Made by a program: the position numbers and the translations under genes
Shown: positions 1 to 9,489 of the stretch, piece after piece
Layout of the letters: every line of letters begins with the position of its first letter
Position numbering within the stretch: position 1 is the first letter of the stretch
Source of the DNA: Thermochromatium tepidum ATCC 43061
GTDB lineage: Bacteria; Pseudomonadota; Gammaproteobacteria; Chromatiales; Chromatiaceae
NCBI RefSeq assembly: GCF_009664085.1
Contig: NZ_CP039268.1
Location: 2,585,001-2,649,000, forward strand
Reading direction: 5' to 3'
Length of the DNA: 64,000 nt
Notes under the pieces: model-generated
What the model saw: only the letters and a program-made list of their open reading frames with translations
Told to the model about the DNA's origin: nothing
Database searches by the model: none

Positions 1-427
1 TGATCAGGAGCGTCTGGGGCGCACGGCCATCGAGCAGGCCTCGCCAGGCCTCCAACACGCGCGCACGAAATGCGCTGAAGGGTTCGGCACCCGGGGGCGT
101 ATAGCCGACCGGGTCGGACCAGAAACGCTGTAGCTCGACCAGCGGGATCTCAGCGCAGGTCAAGCCCTCCCAGGTGCCGAAGGCACGCTCGCGAAGGCCG
201 TCCATCAGGGTCAGGGTGAGTCCCTGCCGCTGCGCCAATTCGCGCGCAAACTCAGCGCAGCGGCGTGCCGGGGAGCTGACGACCTGCGCCCAGCCTGGGC
301 AAACAGAGGTCGCGCGCTGCATCTGTTCCCAGCCGAGCGCGCTCAGAGGATCATCGCGCTCGCCGCGAAAGCGCGCCCCCCCCTCCACCTCGCCGTGACG
401 CAACAGATCGACGAAGGACTCGGACAT
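1..427 (-). CDS. cobC: CobC-like histidine phosphatase (alpha-ribazole phosphatase), 3' end cut by window edge
   Basis: The first 142 codons of a phosphoglycerate-mutase-type histidine phosphatase are visible. The N-terminus carries the phosphate-accepting motif LRHGE at about residues 9-13, and an RERAFGTWEG stretch near residue 80 contains the second conserved Arg/Glu region. The start ATG is at 427. The stop lies outside the window. CobC removes the 5' phosphate of alpha-ribazole phosphate in assembly of the B12 lower ligand, next to the CobT step. Its position 30 bases downstream of cobT on the same strand supports that role over a generic phosphatase. The family assignment is secure; the substrate is inferred from context. 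Confidence 0.8.
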   Translation of the reverse strand, partial: MSESFVDLLRHGEVEGGARFRGERDDPLSALGWEQMQRATSVCPGWAQVVSSPARRCAEFARELAQRQGLTLTLMDGLRERAFGTWEGLTCAEIPLVELQRFWSDPVGYTPPGAEPFSAFRARVLEAWRGLLDGRAPQTLLI

Positions 428-457
428 GAAGCCCCCGGGGCCGGTCGGACCCATCGG

Positions 458-1519
458 TCACGCCAGGGCCTCGCTCACCCCCGCCTCATCGAAGGTCGCC
501 ATCTCCTGGTGGATGACACAGGCCAGGCGCAACAGGGGCACCAAGGCCGCGCCGCCCGTGGCCTCGCCGAGGCGCATCCTGAGGTCGAGATAGGGGTTGG
601 CAGCGAGCGCCTCCAGCATGGATCCATGCCCAGGCTCGGCCGAGCCGTGGGCGAACAGCATCCAGTCGCGCACGCCGGGATTGATGCGGGTGGCGACCAG
701 GGCAGCCGAGCTGATGATGAAACCATCGACCAGGATCGGCAACCCGAGCTGGGCGGCGCGGATGAAGGCCCCGGTACTGGCGGCGATGTCGAATCCACCG
801 AGACGGCGCAACAGCTCGAGCGGTCCGTGTTCGGGTCGGGCGTGGAGTTCCAGGGCCGTCGCGATGACTTGGGCCTTGTGCGCGACCCCCTGGACATCGA
901 GCCCAGTCCCGGGTCCGGTCAGGCGTGCCGGTGCGAGATCGAGCAGGGCGCAGGCGAGTGCGGTCGCCGGGGTGGTGTTGCCGATCCCCATCTCGCCGCA
1001 GATCAGGAGCCGTGCGCCCTCCTCGACCGCGCGTTCGACCGCCGTACGCCCGATGGCGAGCGCGCGCTCGAGCTGATCCTCGGTCATGGCCGGTTCGCGG
1101 GCGATATTGCCCGTGCCTGGACCGATCCGTTCAGAACGCACGCCGGGCACCGGGCCTGGATCGGTGGCGACCCCGAGGTCGAAGATCTCCATCACGGCGC
1201 CGATCGCCTTGGCCATCACCGAGACGGCCGCGCCACCGCGCGCGATGTTATAGAGCATCTGAAGGGTCACCTCGCGCGGAAAGAGCGAGACGCCCTCGAC
1301 GGCCACGCCGTGGTCCGAGATGAATTGCAGGATCCGCACCGGATCTGGTGTAGGCCGGTCCGTGCCCTGCATCCCGGCGAGCTGGATCGCCATCTCTTCC
1401 AGACGTCCAAGCGAGCCGCGGGGTTTGGTGAGCCGATCCTGACGGGCCTGGGCCGCGGCAGCGGCCTGTTGGTCGATTGGACGACAAGGGGCTTGGAGCC
1501 AAGCGAGTGTCGGGTTCAT
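458..1519 (-). CDS. cobT: Nicotinate-nucleotide--dimethylbenzimidazole phosphoribosyltransferase
   Basis: A 353-residue protein of normal CobT length. It transfers the phosphoribosyl group of nicotinate mononucleotide to 5,6-dimethylbenzimidazole, giving alpha-ribazole phosphate for the lower ligand of cobalamin. The glycine-rich GEMGIGNTTPATA motif lies in the middle. The C-terminal RLGEATGGA motif contains the glutamate that serves as catalytic base in the Salmonella enzyme. The N-terminal KPRGSLGRLE segment is also typical. It starts 9 bases downstream of the btuB stop and is followed by the cobC-like gene, so the three genes probably form one riboswitch-controlled transcript. Confidence 0.95.
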   Translation of the reverse strand: MNPTLAWLQAPCRPIDQQAAAAAQARQDRLTKPRGSLGRLEEMAIQLAGMQGTDRPTPDPVRILQFISDHGVAVEGVSLFPREVTLQMLYNIARGGAAVSVMAKAIGAVMEIFDLGVATDPGPVPGVRSERIGPGTGNIAREPAMTEDQLERALAIGRTAVERAVEEGARLLICGEMGIGNTTPATALACALLDLAPARLTGPGTGLDVQGVAHKAQVIATALELHARPEHGPLELLRRLGGFDIAASTGAFIRAAQLGLPILVDGFIISSAALVATRINPGVRDWMLFAHGSAEPGHGSMLEALAANPYLDLRMRLGEATGGAALVPLLRLACVIHQEMATFDEAGVSEALA

Positions 1520-1528
1520 TAAGTGACC

Positions 1529-3400
1529 TCAGGGTTGGTAGTGAAACGTCAGATAGACTGAACGTCCGAGCTGATTGTAGAGATAGGCGGTCTCGTACTC
1601 TGTATCGAGCGCGTTTTCGAGGCTGACCTGCAGGCGCAGTTTGGGGTCGAGGCGGTACTCGGCGCGCAGATCGAGCAGCACATAGCCGTCGAGCCGGTTG
1701 CGATTGGCAAGGTCATCGTAACGGCGTCCGGCGACGAACACCCTCCCACCCAGCGACCAGCGCCCGAGGTCTCGCTCCAGGTCGAGCGCCAGGCTCTGCT
1801 CGGGACGCCGCGGCAACAGGTTGCCTTGATTGGCGCCAGGCGAGCGGTTCTCGGGATCGAGCAGGGTCAGGCTGGTCTCGATGCGCCAGTCGCGCCAGGT
1901 GGCGCTCGTCGTCGCCTCGAGCCCGCAGATGCGCGCGCGCCGGACGTTGGCGACGGACGCGCTCGCTGCATCATAGGCGATGAGATCATCGATCGCGGTG
2001 TGATAGAGGCTAAGATCCCAGCGTCCATCGATCGCTGGGGCGAGCGGCAGCGCATCCGTCAACCTCAATTCCCAGCTACGGGCGCGCTCTGGGTCGAGGT
2101 CGGGGTTGCCGTAGTCGGGATAATAGAGATCGTTGAAGCTCGGGGCCTTGAAGGCCGTCCCATAGTTCAGCGCGACTCGGGTGCCGGTCTCGAACAGATA
2201 ACCCAGGGCGACATCGCCACTGTTGTGTCCACCCAGTTCGCCGTCATCGTCTCGGCGCAGGCTGAGCTTGAGATCCGCCGCACCGAGACGGGCCTGATAT
2301 TCGCCGAAGACACCTAGGTTGTCGCGGGTGTCGCGATCGTAGTGGATGCTGCCCTCGACATGATCGACGCGATAGTCCAGACCCAGGGTGGCTAACTGGC
2401 CCAACATGAGACGCCAGTCGTTTTGCAGCGACAGGCTATCGCGGGTGGTCGCAAAGCGCGCGACGAAGCGCTCGCCGTCGTCTCCATCCGGGTCATCGAA
2501 AAACGCCCGATACTCATCTTGGCTCTGACCGACCGTCAGGGTCAGGGTCCAGGGGTCAAGCGGGGCCAGGACCGCCTTGGCGCTCAGCACCTGTTGTTCG
2601 GGGCGTGCGATATTGCCGGCGAAGGCCGAGCCGTCGAACTCGAGTCGGCCCTCGGTGCGTAGGGCACGGAGATCCAGCTCGGCCCGATCGCTGAGCCTAT
2701 AGCCGGCGCTCAGACTCAGACCTAGGTTGCGATAAGGGTCGCGATCGTCTTGTTCGACACCGCAACCAGCGAAGGGAGTAGCGCGTCCCGCGCAGGCATT
2801 GATGCCGTCGGTACGATCGAAGCTCACACCCAGATCGAACCAGCCCCGCTCGCCGCCGCCCGAGAGTCCAGCCGCGGTCCGTGCGGTGCCGAGCGTACCA
2901 CCACCCAGGATCAGACGCGGCGACCAGTCGCCACCGCCGCGTCGGGTGAAGATCTGAATCACACCTCCGATCGCCTCCGAGCCGTAGAGGCTGGAACGCG
3001 GTCCACGCACGATCTCGATACGCTCGATCTGTTCGAGCGGCAGATCCTCCAACGCCGCCCGGCCCGTGGTCGCCGAACCGATCCTGATGCCGTCGACCAG
3101 CACCAGGACATGGTCCGAATTGGTGCCACGCACAAAGAGCGAGGATTGCTGGCCCGGGCCACCGGTCCGGGCGAGGCTGAGACCAGGCAATCCACGCAAC
3201 AGATCCGGGAGCGAGCGCGCCTGCCGGCGTTCGATCTCGGCGCGGTCGATGACGGTGACTGCGGCCAGTGACTCGGTCTCGGGCTCATTGGTGCGAGTAG
3301 CCGTGACCACCATGGGTTCCAATTGGACCGGTGGCCCGTCGGCCAGGGCAAGACCGGCCAGCGGCACGCCCAGCGCCGCCAGCATCCAGGGATGAGACAT
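1529..3400 (-). CDS. btuB: TonB-dependent vitamin B12 receptor BtuB
   Basis: A 623-residue outer-membrane TonB-dependent receptor. It has a short hydrophobic signal peptide (cleavage likely near residue 20), a TonB-box-like PMVVTATR stretch, a plug domain (about residues 45-150, with LPDLLRGLPGL and the IEIVRGPRSSLYGS motif), then a beta-barrel ending in an aromatic-rich strand. It imports cobalamin across the outer membrane using TonB energy. The substrate follows from the cobalamin riboswitch in its leader and from cobT downstream. The start is the ATG at 3400 that opens the signal peptide. Confidence 0.92.
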   Translation of the reverse strand: MSHPWMLAALGVPLAGLALADGPPVQLEPMVVTATRTNEPETESLAAVTVIDRAEIERRQARSLPDLLRGLPGLSLARTGGPGQQSSLFVRGTNSDHVLVLVDGIRIGSATTGRAALEDLPLEQIERIEIVRGPRSSLYGSEAIGGVIQIFTRRGGGDWSPRLILGGGTLGTARTAAGLSGGGERGWFDLGVSFDRTDGINACAGRATPFAGCGVEQDDRDPYRNLGLSLSAGYRLSDRAELDLRALRTEGRLEFDGSAFAGNIARPEQQVLSAKAVLAPLDPWTLTLTVGQSQDEYRAFFDDPDGDDGERFVARFATTRDSLSLQNDWRLMLGQLATLGLDYRVDHVEGSIHYDRDTRDNLGVFGEYQARLGAADLKLSLRRDDDGELGGHNSGDVALGYLFETGTRVALNYGTAFKAPSFNDLYYPDYGNPDLDPERARSWELRLTDALPLAPAIDGRWDLSLYHTAIDDLIAYDAASASVANVRRARICGLEATTSATWRDWRIETSLTLLDPENRSPGANQGNLLPRRPEQSLALDLERDLGRWSLGGRVFVAGRRYDDLANRNRLDGYVLLDLRAEYRLDPKLRLQVSLENALDTEYETAYLYNQLGRSVYLTFHYQP

Positions 3401-3423
3401 GGTCCTTCGACTCCGTACATTGA

Positions 3424-3513
3424 GTCAGGCACACCCGCCTGACCCGACAGGGGAGGGTCTTGTTAGGGGAAACGAATGGACGCGCGCAGGGGAGCTGCCG
3501 ACGCATCGGCAGC
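3424..3513 (-). promoter_or_regulatory. btuB leader hairpins between riboswitch and start codon
   Basis: Two perfect inverted repeats lie between the cobalamin aptamer and the btuB ATG. One is at 3494-3513 (8-bp arms, 4-base loop). The other is at 3424-3443 (7-bp arms, GTCAGGC/GCCTGAC), ending about 23 bases before the start codon. Neither is followed by a U-run on the minus strand. If this is the expression platform, it more likely sequesters the ribosome binding site or acts on Rho than works as an intrinsic terminator. The hairpins are seen directly; their function is inferred. Confidence 0.5.
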
Positions 3514-3569
3514 GCAAACGCACGGTCGTCGCCCCACGCAACCCCGTACATGGAATCGGCCTTTTGCTG

Positions 3570-3795
3570 GCACGATTCCGATCCCCTGGCCGGTCTCCGG
3601 GCTTGCAAGCGGGGCCCTGACACCCCGACGCGACGCCTTCCCATGGGCCTTAAGCTCACAGTGGCTGATATGTCGCGTCTTGACTCGCCTACCGTTGCGG
3701 GGGCAGCGCCGGCTTTCCTCGTTCGCGATGGACGAGGGCACCGGCTTCCCGTTTAACCGCTTGAGAGACCTCCCAAGCGGCACCGAGGGATCGCG
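3570..3795 (-). promoter_or_regulatory. Cobalamin (AdoCbl) riboswitch upstream of btuB
   Basis: Read on the minus strand, the segment contains the signature blocks of the cobalamin riboswitch in order. These are GGGAAGCCGGTG near 3752, the near-invariant GCGCTGCCCCCGCAACGGTA with GGCGAGTC (about 3681-3710), the B12-box-like GCCACTG near 3660, and a downstream AGCCCGGAGACCGGCC block near 3590. Binding of adenosylcobalamin to this RNA represses B12 uptake and synthesis genes. It sits about 170 bases upstream of btuB in the correct orientation. Boundaries are approximate. Confidence 0.95.
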
Positions 3796-3845
3796 GCTAT
3801 TAAACCGCATTTGAGGGAGAAATGGCCAGTTTGGACACCGCTCGC

Positions 3846-3901
3846 TCAAAAAAGACGAGACCCGGCCGAGCCTTACTCGACCGGGCCTTTCTTACTTTTT
3901 T
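3846..3901 (-). terminator. Intrinsic terminator of groESL
   Basis: On the minus strand a GC-rich stem (GGCCCGGTCGAG paired with CTCGGCCGGGTC, one mismatch) is followed by a run of T, about 25 bases downstream of the groEL stop. The plus strand also has a T-rich tail, so it may work in both directions. It separates the groE operon from the btuB leader. Confidence 0.85.
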
Positions 3902-3923
3902 AGCCCGCTAGGGGCGGATCGAC

Positions 3924-5573
<1,650 letters not shown>

Positions 5574-5620
5574 TTAACTTGAGTGTGGGATGTTTTTGGA
5601 AGCGAAATGCGAACCTGGGC

Positions 5621-5908
5621 TTATTCGATGACGCCCATGATGTCGTCTTCGCGCATCACTAGGAGCTTCTCGTCGCCGACCTTGACCTCGGTGCCGGAGT
5701 ACTTGCCAAACAGCACCCGGTCCCCGACCTTGACGTCGAGCGGACGCACATCGCCGTTGTCAAGGATCTTGCCCTTGCCGACGGCGATGACCTCGCCTTG
5801 GCTCGGCTTTTCAGTCGCGGTATCTGGGATCAGGATACCGCCGGCGGAGGTGCGCTCCTCCTCATGGCGACGGATGACGACACGATCATGCAAAGGACGA
5901 AGCTTCAT
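5621..5908 (-). CDS. groES: Co-chaperonin GroES (Cpn10)
   Basis: A 95-residue GroES of standard length. The N-terminal [14 protein letters not shown] is the family signature. The mobile loop ([14 protein letters not shown], about residues 17-31) binds GroEL, and the [14 protein letters not shown] and C-terminal EDDIMGVIE strands are conserved. It is the first gene of the operon; the perfect CIRCE lies about 40 bases upstream of its ATG. Confidence 0.98.
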   Translation of the reverse strand: MKLRPLHDRVVIRRHEEERTSAGGILIPDTATEKPSQGEVIAVGKGKILDNGDVRPLDVKVGDRVLFGKYSGTEVKVGDEKLLVMREDDIMGVIE

Positions 5909-5948
5909 GGATCTCCCTCGGAAAGAAGTTCAGTGTGGATTGGTTTTA

Positions 5949-5975
5949 TTAGCACTCTTTCTTTGCGAGTGCTAA
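5949..5975 (-). promoter_or_regulatory. CIRCE operator (HrcA binding site)
   Basis: TTAGCACTC, nine bases, then GAGTGCTAA: a perfect match to the CIRCE inverted repeat (9-N9-9) bound by the heat-shock repressor HrcA. It begins two bases after the -10 element of the groES promoter, so it covers the transcription start. This implies negative heat-shock control by HrcA rather than, or in addition to, a sigma-32 promoter. hrcA itself is not in this window. Confidence 0.96.
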
Positions 5976-5976
5976 C

Positions 5977-6004
5977 ACTGTAGCCGTAAAAATGGCGCTG
6001 TCAA
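5977..6004 (-). promoter_or_regulatory. Sigma-70 promoter of groESL
   Basis: On the minus strand, TTGACA (5999-6004), a 16-base spacer and TACAGT (5977-5982), immediately upstream of CIRCE. The -35 is a perfect consensus. No convincing sigma-32 promoter was seen in the same stretch. Confidence 0.85.
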
Positions 6005-6103
6005 GGGGGCTCTATAACAGCGACTTGATGTCCTGGCTGTTTAGCGCGCACACTGCCGTGCGTGCTCGACGTCCGAGCCATTCCCACCTAAAAACATGGA
6101 TCC

Positions 6104-7849
6104 ATGTCCGAAATCCGAACCACCATCCGTATCCGGCGCGTCCCAGACCTGGACACCCCTATCCAGGCCGACACCCCAGACGAACTCTTGCGTCTACTCT
6201 ATGCCAACCGCGGTCTGAGCAACCCAGATGAGGTCGCGCCTGGGCTGGAGGCGCTGGCGCCCCTGACTTCGCTGCATGGCCTAGAGGCCGCCCTGGACCG
6301 GCTGGTCGCGGCGATCCGCTCCGACCAGTTCATCCTGGTGGTCGGCGACTATGACGCCGACGGTGCCACCGGCAGCGCGCTCGCGGTGCGCGGGCTGCGC
6401 GCCCTAGGGGCGCGCCAGGTGTCCTTTCTGGTCCCGAGCCGCTTTTCCAATGGCTATGGTCTGAGTCCAACCTTGGTCGAGGCGGCACATGCCCAGGGCG
6501 CGGAGGTCATCCTGACGGTCGACAACGGGATCTCCAGCCATACTGCGATCGCGCGCGCCCACGCGCTGGGGTTGAGTGTGGTCGTGACCGACCATCACCT
6601 GCCGGGCGACGCGCTGCCCAAGGCTGAGGCCATCGTCAATCCCAATCAGCCAGGCTGCACCTTTCCAAGCAAGCATCTGGCCGGAGTCGGGGTGGTCTTC
6701 TATCTGCTCGCCGCGCTGCGCAGACGGCTGCGCGAGAGCGGCTGGTTCGGGCCCGGACGGCCCGAACCCAATCTGGCTGAACGACTCGATCTGGTTGCGC
6801 TCGGTACGGTCGCCGATGTGGTCAGCCTGGATCGCAACAACCGGATCCTGGTCGATCAGGGGCTCAGACGCATCCGGGCCGGTCGCGCCTGCGCCGGGGT
6901 GCTGGCCCTGCTTCAAGTGGCCGGACGCGATCCGGCGCGCGCGACCGCGACCGATCTCGGCTTCTTTGTGGCGCCCCGGCTCAATGCCGCCGGACGGCTG
7001 ACCGAGATGTCGCTCGGGGTCGAGTGTCTCTTGACCGATGACCCGGCTCGGGCGCTGGAGATGGCCAACCAACTCGACGCACTCAACCGCGAGCGTCGGT
7101 CGATCGAGGACAGCATGAAGGAGGCCGCCGAGTCGGTGCTCGATGCCCTCATCCTGGATGGCGAGTCGCTGCCGCCCGGACTCTGTCTGTTCGGCGAGGA
7201 TTGGCATCAGGGTGTGTCCGGGATCGTCGCTGCCCGGATCCGGGAACGTTATCACCGCCCGACCATCGCCTTTGCCGACGCCGGTGATGGTCGGTTGCGC
7301 GGCTCGGGGCGTTCGATCGAGGGGCTGCATCTGCGCGATGCCATCGATTGGGTCGATCGGCGCCACCCGGGGCTGATCGAGCACTTCGGCGGACACGCGA
7401 TGGCGGCAGGCCTGACGTTGCGTCCAGGGTGCCTGGAGTCGTTTCGAGACGCCTTCGTCGAGGCCGTCCGAGTACAGCTCGGCGACATTCCGCCGACCCC
7501 CGAGATCCGCTCCGACGGGGCGCTGCCGGTTAGGCTCCTGACCTTGGAGACCGCCGAGGCGTTGCGGTTCGCTGGACCCTGGGGTAAGGATTTCCCCGAG
7601 CCCCGCTTCGATGACCTATTCGAGGTCATAGAGGCGCGCTGTGTGGGCGACGACCGACGGCATCTGAAACTCAGGGTCGCGCCGTCGGGCGGTTCTGCGA
7701 TCGAGGCCATCGCTTTTGGTCTCGGCGAGCGGATCGCGTCCGTGCGTGGGATGGTGCGTCTGGTCTATCGACTGGACATCAACAGCTATCGCGGTCAGAA
7801 CGCACTGCAACTGTTGGTCGATCATCTGGCCGAGACGGTGGATATGTGA
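6104..7849 (+). CDS. recJ: Single-stranded-DNA-specific exonuclease RecJ
   Basis: A 581-residue DHH-superfamily 5'-3' exonuclease acting in RecFOR recombination and mismatch and base-excision repair. The manganese-binding motifs are intact: DYDADG (about residues 84-89), VDNGISS near 140 and TDHHLPGD near 161. The DHHA1-type GGHAMAAG motif lies near residue 428, and an OB-like C-terminal region follows. Length matches E. coli RecJ (577). Its start is the ATG at 6104. It is followed directly by the insertion sequence. Confidence 0.96.
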   Translation: MSEIRTTIRIRRVPDLDTPIQADTPDELLRLLYANRGLSNPDEVAPGLEALAPLTSLHGLEAALDRLVAAIRSDQFILVVGDYDADGATGSALAVRGLRALGARQVSFLVPSRFSNGYGLSPTLVEAAHAQGAEVILTVDNGISSHTAIARAHALGLSVVVTDHHLPGDALPKAEAIVNPNQPGCTFPSKHLAGVGVVFYLLAALRRRLRESGWFGPGRPEPNLAERLDLVALGTVADVVSLDRNNRILVDQGLRRIRAGRACAGVLALLQVAGRDPARATATDLGFFVAPRLNAAGRLTEMSLGVECLLTDDPARALEMANQLDALNRERRSIEDSMKEAAESVLDALILDGESLPPGLCLFGEDWHQGVSGIVAARIRERYHRPTIAFADAGDGRLRGSGRSIEGLHLRDAIDWVDRRHPGLIEHFGGHAMAAGLTLRPGCLESFRDAFVEAVRVQLGDIPPTPEIRSDGALPVRLLTLETAEALRFAGPWGKDFPEPRFDDLFEVIEARCVGDDRRHLKLRVAPSGGSAIEAIAFGLGERIASVRGMVRLVYRLDINSYRGQNALQLLVDHLAETVDM

Positions 7850-7879
7850 CAAGACGGGTCGAATCGAATGCATCCATGT

Positions 7880-8030
7880 AAACAACCCTCGACTGAAGTC
7901 GAAGGCTTTATTGTGAGACGCAGCAAACATGGTTGACCGCATCCCCAACATTGGGCGTGTTTACAGCCGCCCTTGGCAGCGGGGCTCCACTGCCAATCCG
8001 GGCCAGGTTTCGACTGGCGTTACAGTCGGC
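7880..8030 (-). ncRNA. Predicted TnpB guide RNA (omega/reRNA) at the right end
   Basis: In IS200/IS605 elements the RNA that guides TnpB is processed from a transcript covering the 3' end of tnpB and the right-end hairpin, with the guide taken from flanking host DNA. Here tnpB stops at 7908 and the right-end hairpin follows at 7905-7887, as required. The guide would then read into the sequence downstream of recJ (about 7877 downwards). Existence and boundaries are inferred from family knowledge. Confidence 0.4.
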
Positions 8031-9053
8031 GTGCGCCCGGAGACCACACTTGTCGCACACGAAACGATGCTTGACGCGCCGACCCAACGCCCCGCAGCAA
8101 GAACACGTCTGGCTGGTGTAGGCCGGATTGACGTATTCGACCGCGATTCCGGCAGCCTTACCCTTGTATTCGACAAAGGTCTGAAGTTGCCGGAAAGCCC
8201 AGCGATGCAGTCTCGCTCTCACGCGCTTGCCAGCCCGGATGCGGTCGCGGATATGGCACAAGTCTTCCATCACGATCTTGGAAGCACCAATGCGCCGCGC
8301 TTCGGCAACGATCGCTTTGCTCGTTTCGTGGTTGATGTGCGTCACACGTCGCCGCTCTTTGCCAGAGACCTGCCGCAGCTTCTGTTTGGCGCTTTGGCTG
8401 CCGTTGGACTGCAAACGACGACGAAGGGCAAGGTGGCAGTTGCGCTTGTGGCGCAGTTGCCCGCCGCCCCATACCTTGCCCGTGCTGGTGGCAGCGAGAT
8501 TGTTTTCTCCGACATCCACGCCCATGACGGGGCTGGATGCAATGGGGTCCGCATCGTCGGACTCGACGACGAGGTTGAAATACCAGCGACCCTTGCGACA
8601 AACCAACTCGGCTTCTTTGGCCTTGCCCGAGGCCATGATGCGGCGCTGATGCTCTCCAAGCACCATCGGGACGGCGATGCGGCCAGAAAGGGTGTAGAGA
8701 CTCAGGCACTCCCCTTTAATGGAGTACGTTCGCTTGTCGAAATGGACACTGGCGCGGTCGAAGTGCACTACAGGTGCGGGCTCGTCCTTCTTGATGCGAC
8801 CGAGTTCCTTTTGCGCCTTGTAGGACTTACAGACCGAGAAGATGGCGTTGCAGACCATTTGCGAGCCCAGCGGTGTTTCCTCGCGCAGCCGGGCATAGGC
8901 CAACTGGTGCAGCGCCACGCGGTTCCAGCAGCGATGTTCGATCACCGTCGGCACCAAGCGGTTGCAGGCATCGGCATAAGCCGATTGCAGAGCCCCCAAG
9001 GCCGCCACTTGGTCCGGGCGAACATTCAGGCGAATCGAGGCGGTGCGCAGCAT
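7908..9053 (-). CDS. tnpB: IS605-type TnpB, RNA-guided nuclease
   Basis: A 381-residue TnpB of normal length. The RuvC active site appears complete: Asp in VMGVDVGENNLA, Glu in IVMEDLCHIRD, Asp in HADCNASRNLAR. A CSCCG...CDKCG zinc ribbon lies between the second and third catalytic segments. TnpB cuts DNA next to the target motif under guidance of the right-end RNA and favours retention of the element. It is not needed for transposition chemistry, which belongs to TnpA. There is no frameshift or stop, unlike many decayed copies. Confidence 0.95.
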   Translation of the reverse strand: MLRTASIRLNVRPDQVAALGALQSAYADACNRLVPTVIEHRCWNRVALHQLAYARLREETPLGSQMVCNAIFSVCKSYKAQKELGRIKKDEPAPVVHFDRASVHFDKRTYSIKGECLSLYTLSGRIAVPMVLGEHQRRIMASGKAKEAELVCRKGRWYFNLVVESDDADPIASSPVMGVDVGENNLAATSTGKVWGGGQLRHKRNCHLALRRRLQSNGSQSAKQKLRQVSGKERRRVTHINHETSKAIVAEARRIGASKIVMEDLCHIRDRIRAGKRVRARLHRWAFRQLQTFVEYKGKAAGIAVEYVNPAYTSQTCSCCGALGRRVKHRFVCDKCGLRAHADCNASRNLARIGSGAPLPRAAVNTPNVGDAVNHVCCVSQ

Positions 9054-9056
9054 GGG

Positions 9057-9470
9057 TTATCGCCGCTTGGTGACGTGTTCGGATCGTTCGATGTAGCGCC
9101 GGATCGTCTCGGCGCTGACGTTACCTGCCGTGCCGACATAGTAGGAGGGCGACCACAGATGCCCGTCCAAAAGGCGGTTCTTGAGCCACGGAAACCGCTG
9201 AAACAGCTTGCGCGCCGTTGTCCCTTTCAGGATTTTTACGGCATCGGCCACAGCAAGGGCTGGCGGGATGCTGACAAACAGGTGGACGTGATCGGGCTGA
9301 ATCTCTTTGGAGATCATCGGCCAGCCGCGCTCCGCGCAAATCGCATCCAGCATCGCCCCCATTTCCTCTGCCACCAGTCCCGTTAGTATATCATGCCGAT
9401 ACTTCGGACACCAGATCACATGGTATGCCGTTTGATAGACGCAGTTCCTTTTGGTTACTATGTCAACCAT
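9057..9470 (-). CDS. tnpA: IS200-type Y1 transposase TnpA
   Basis: A 137-residue HUH single-strand transposase. The metal-binding HVH lies in QPDHVHLFVSIPP, and the catalytic tyrosine is in the C-terminal helix (IRRYIERS). I chose the ATG at 9470 (MVDIVTKRN) because the family starts there; an upstream in-frame start at 9530 would run through the left-end hairpin. It recognises the end hairpins and excises and inserts the element as single-stranded DNA, probably on the lagging-strand template. Confidence 0.95.
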   Translation of the reverse strand: MVDIVTKRNCVYQTAYHVIWCPKYRHDILTGLVAEEMGAMLDAICAERGWPMISKEIQPDHVHLFVSIPPALAVADAVKILKGTTARKLFQRFPWLKNRLLDGHLWSPSYYVGTAGNVSAETIRRYIERSEHVTKRR

Positions 9471-9489
9471 GCGGTGTATTATACGCCAC

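Noticed and set aside
395..1522. Long open frame on the plus strand opposite cobT (375 codons)
   Set aside because: A mirror frame of high-GC coding DNA; the composition is Arg/Gly/Asp-rich with no family, and cobT on the other strand is unambiguous. The same applies to frames opposite groEL (4356-5015), recJ (6404-7396), tnpB (7929-9386) and aroB (33139-33996).
5909..6103. Sigma-32 heat-shock promoter for groESL
   Set aside because: CTTGACAGCGCCATTT superficially resembles the sigma-32 elements, but the spacing between the -35-like and -10-like parts is far too short; the sigma-70 promoter with CIRCE explains the sequence better.
7908..9053. TnpB considered as part of a Cas12-type CRISPR system
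   Set aside because: No repeat-spacer array or other cas gene is present. The adjacent tnpA and end hairpins show it belongs to an insertion sequence.
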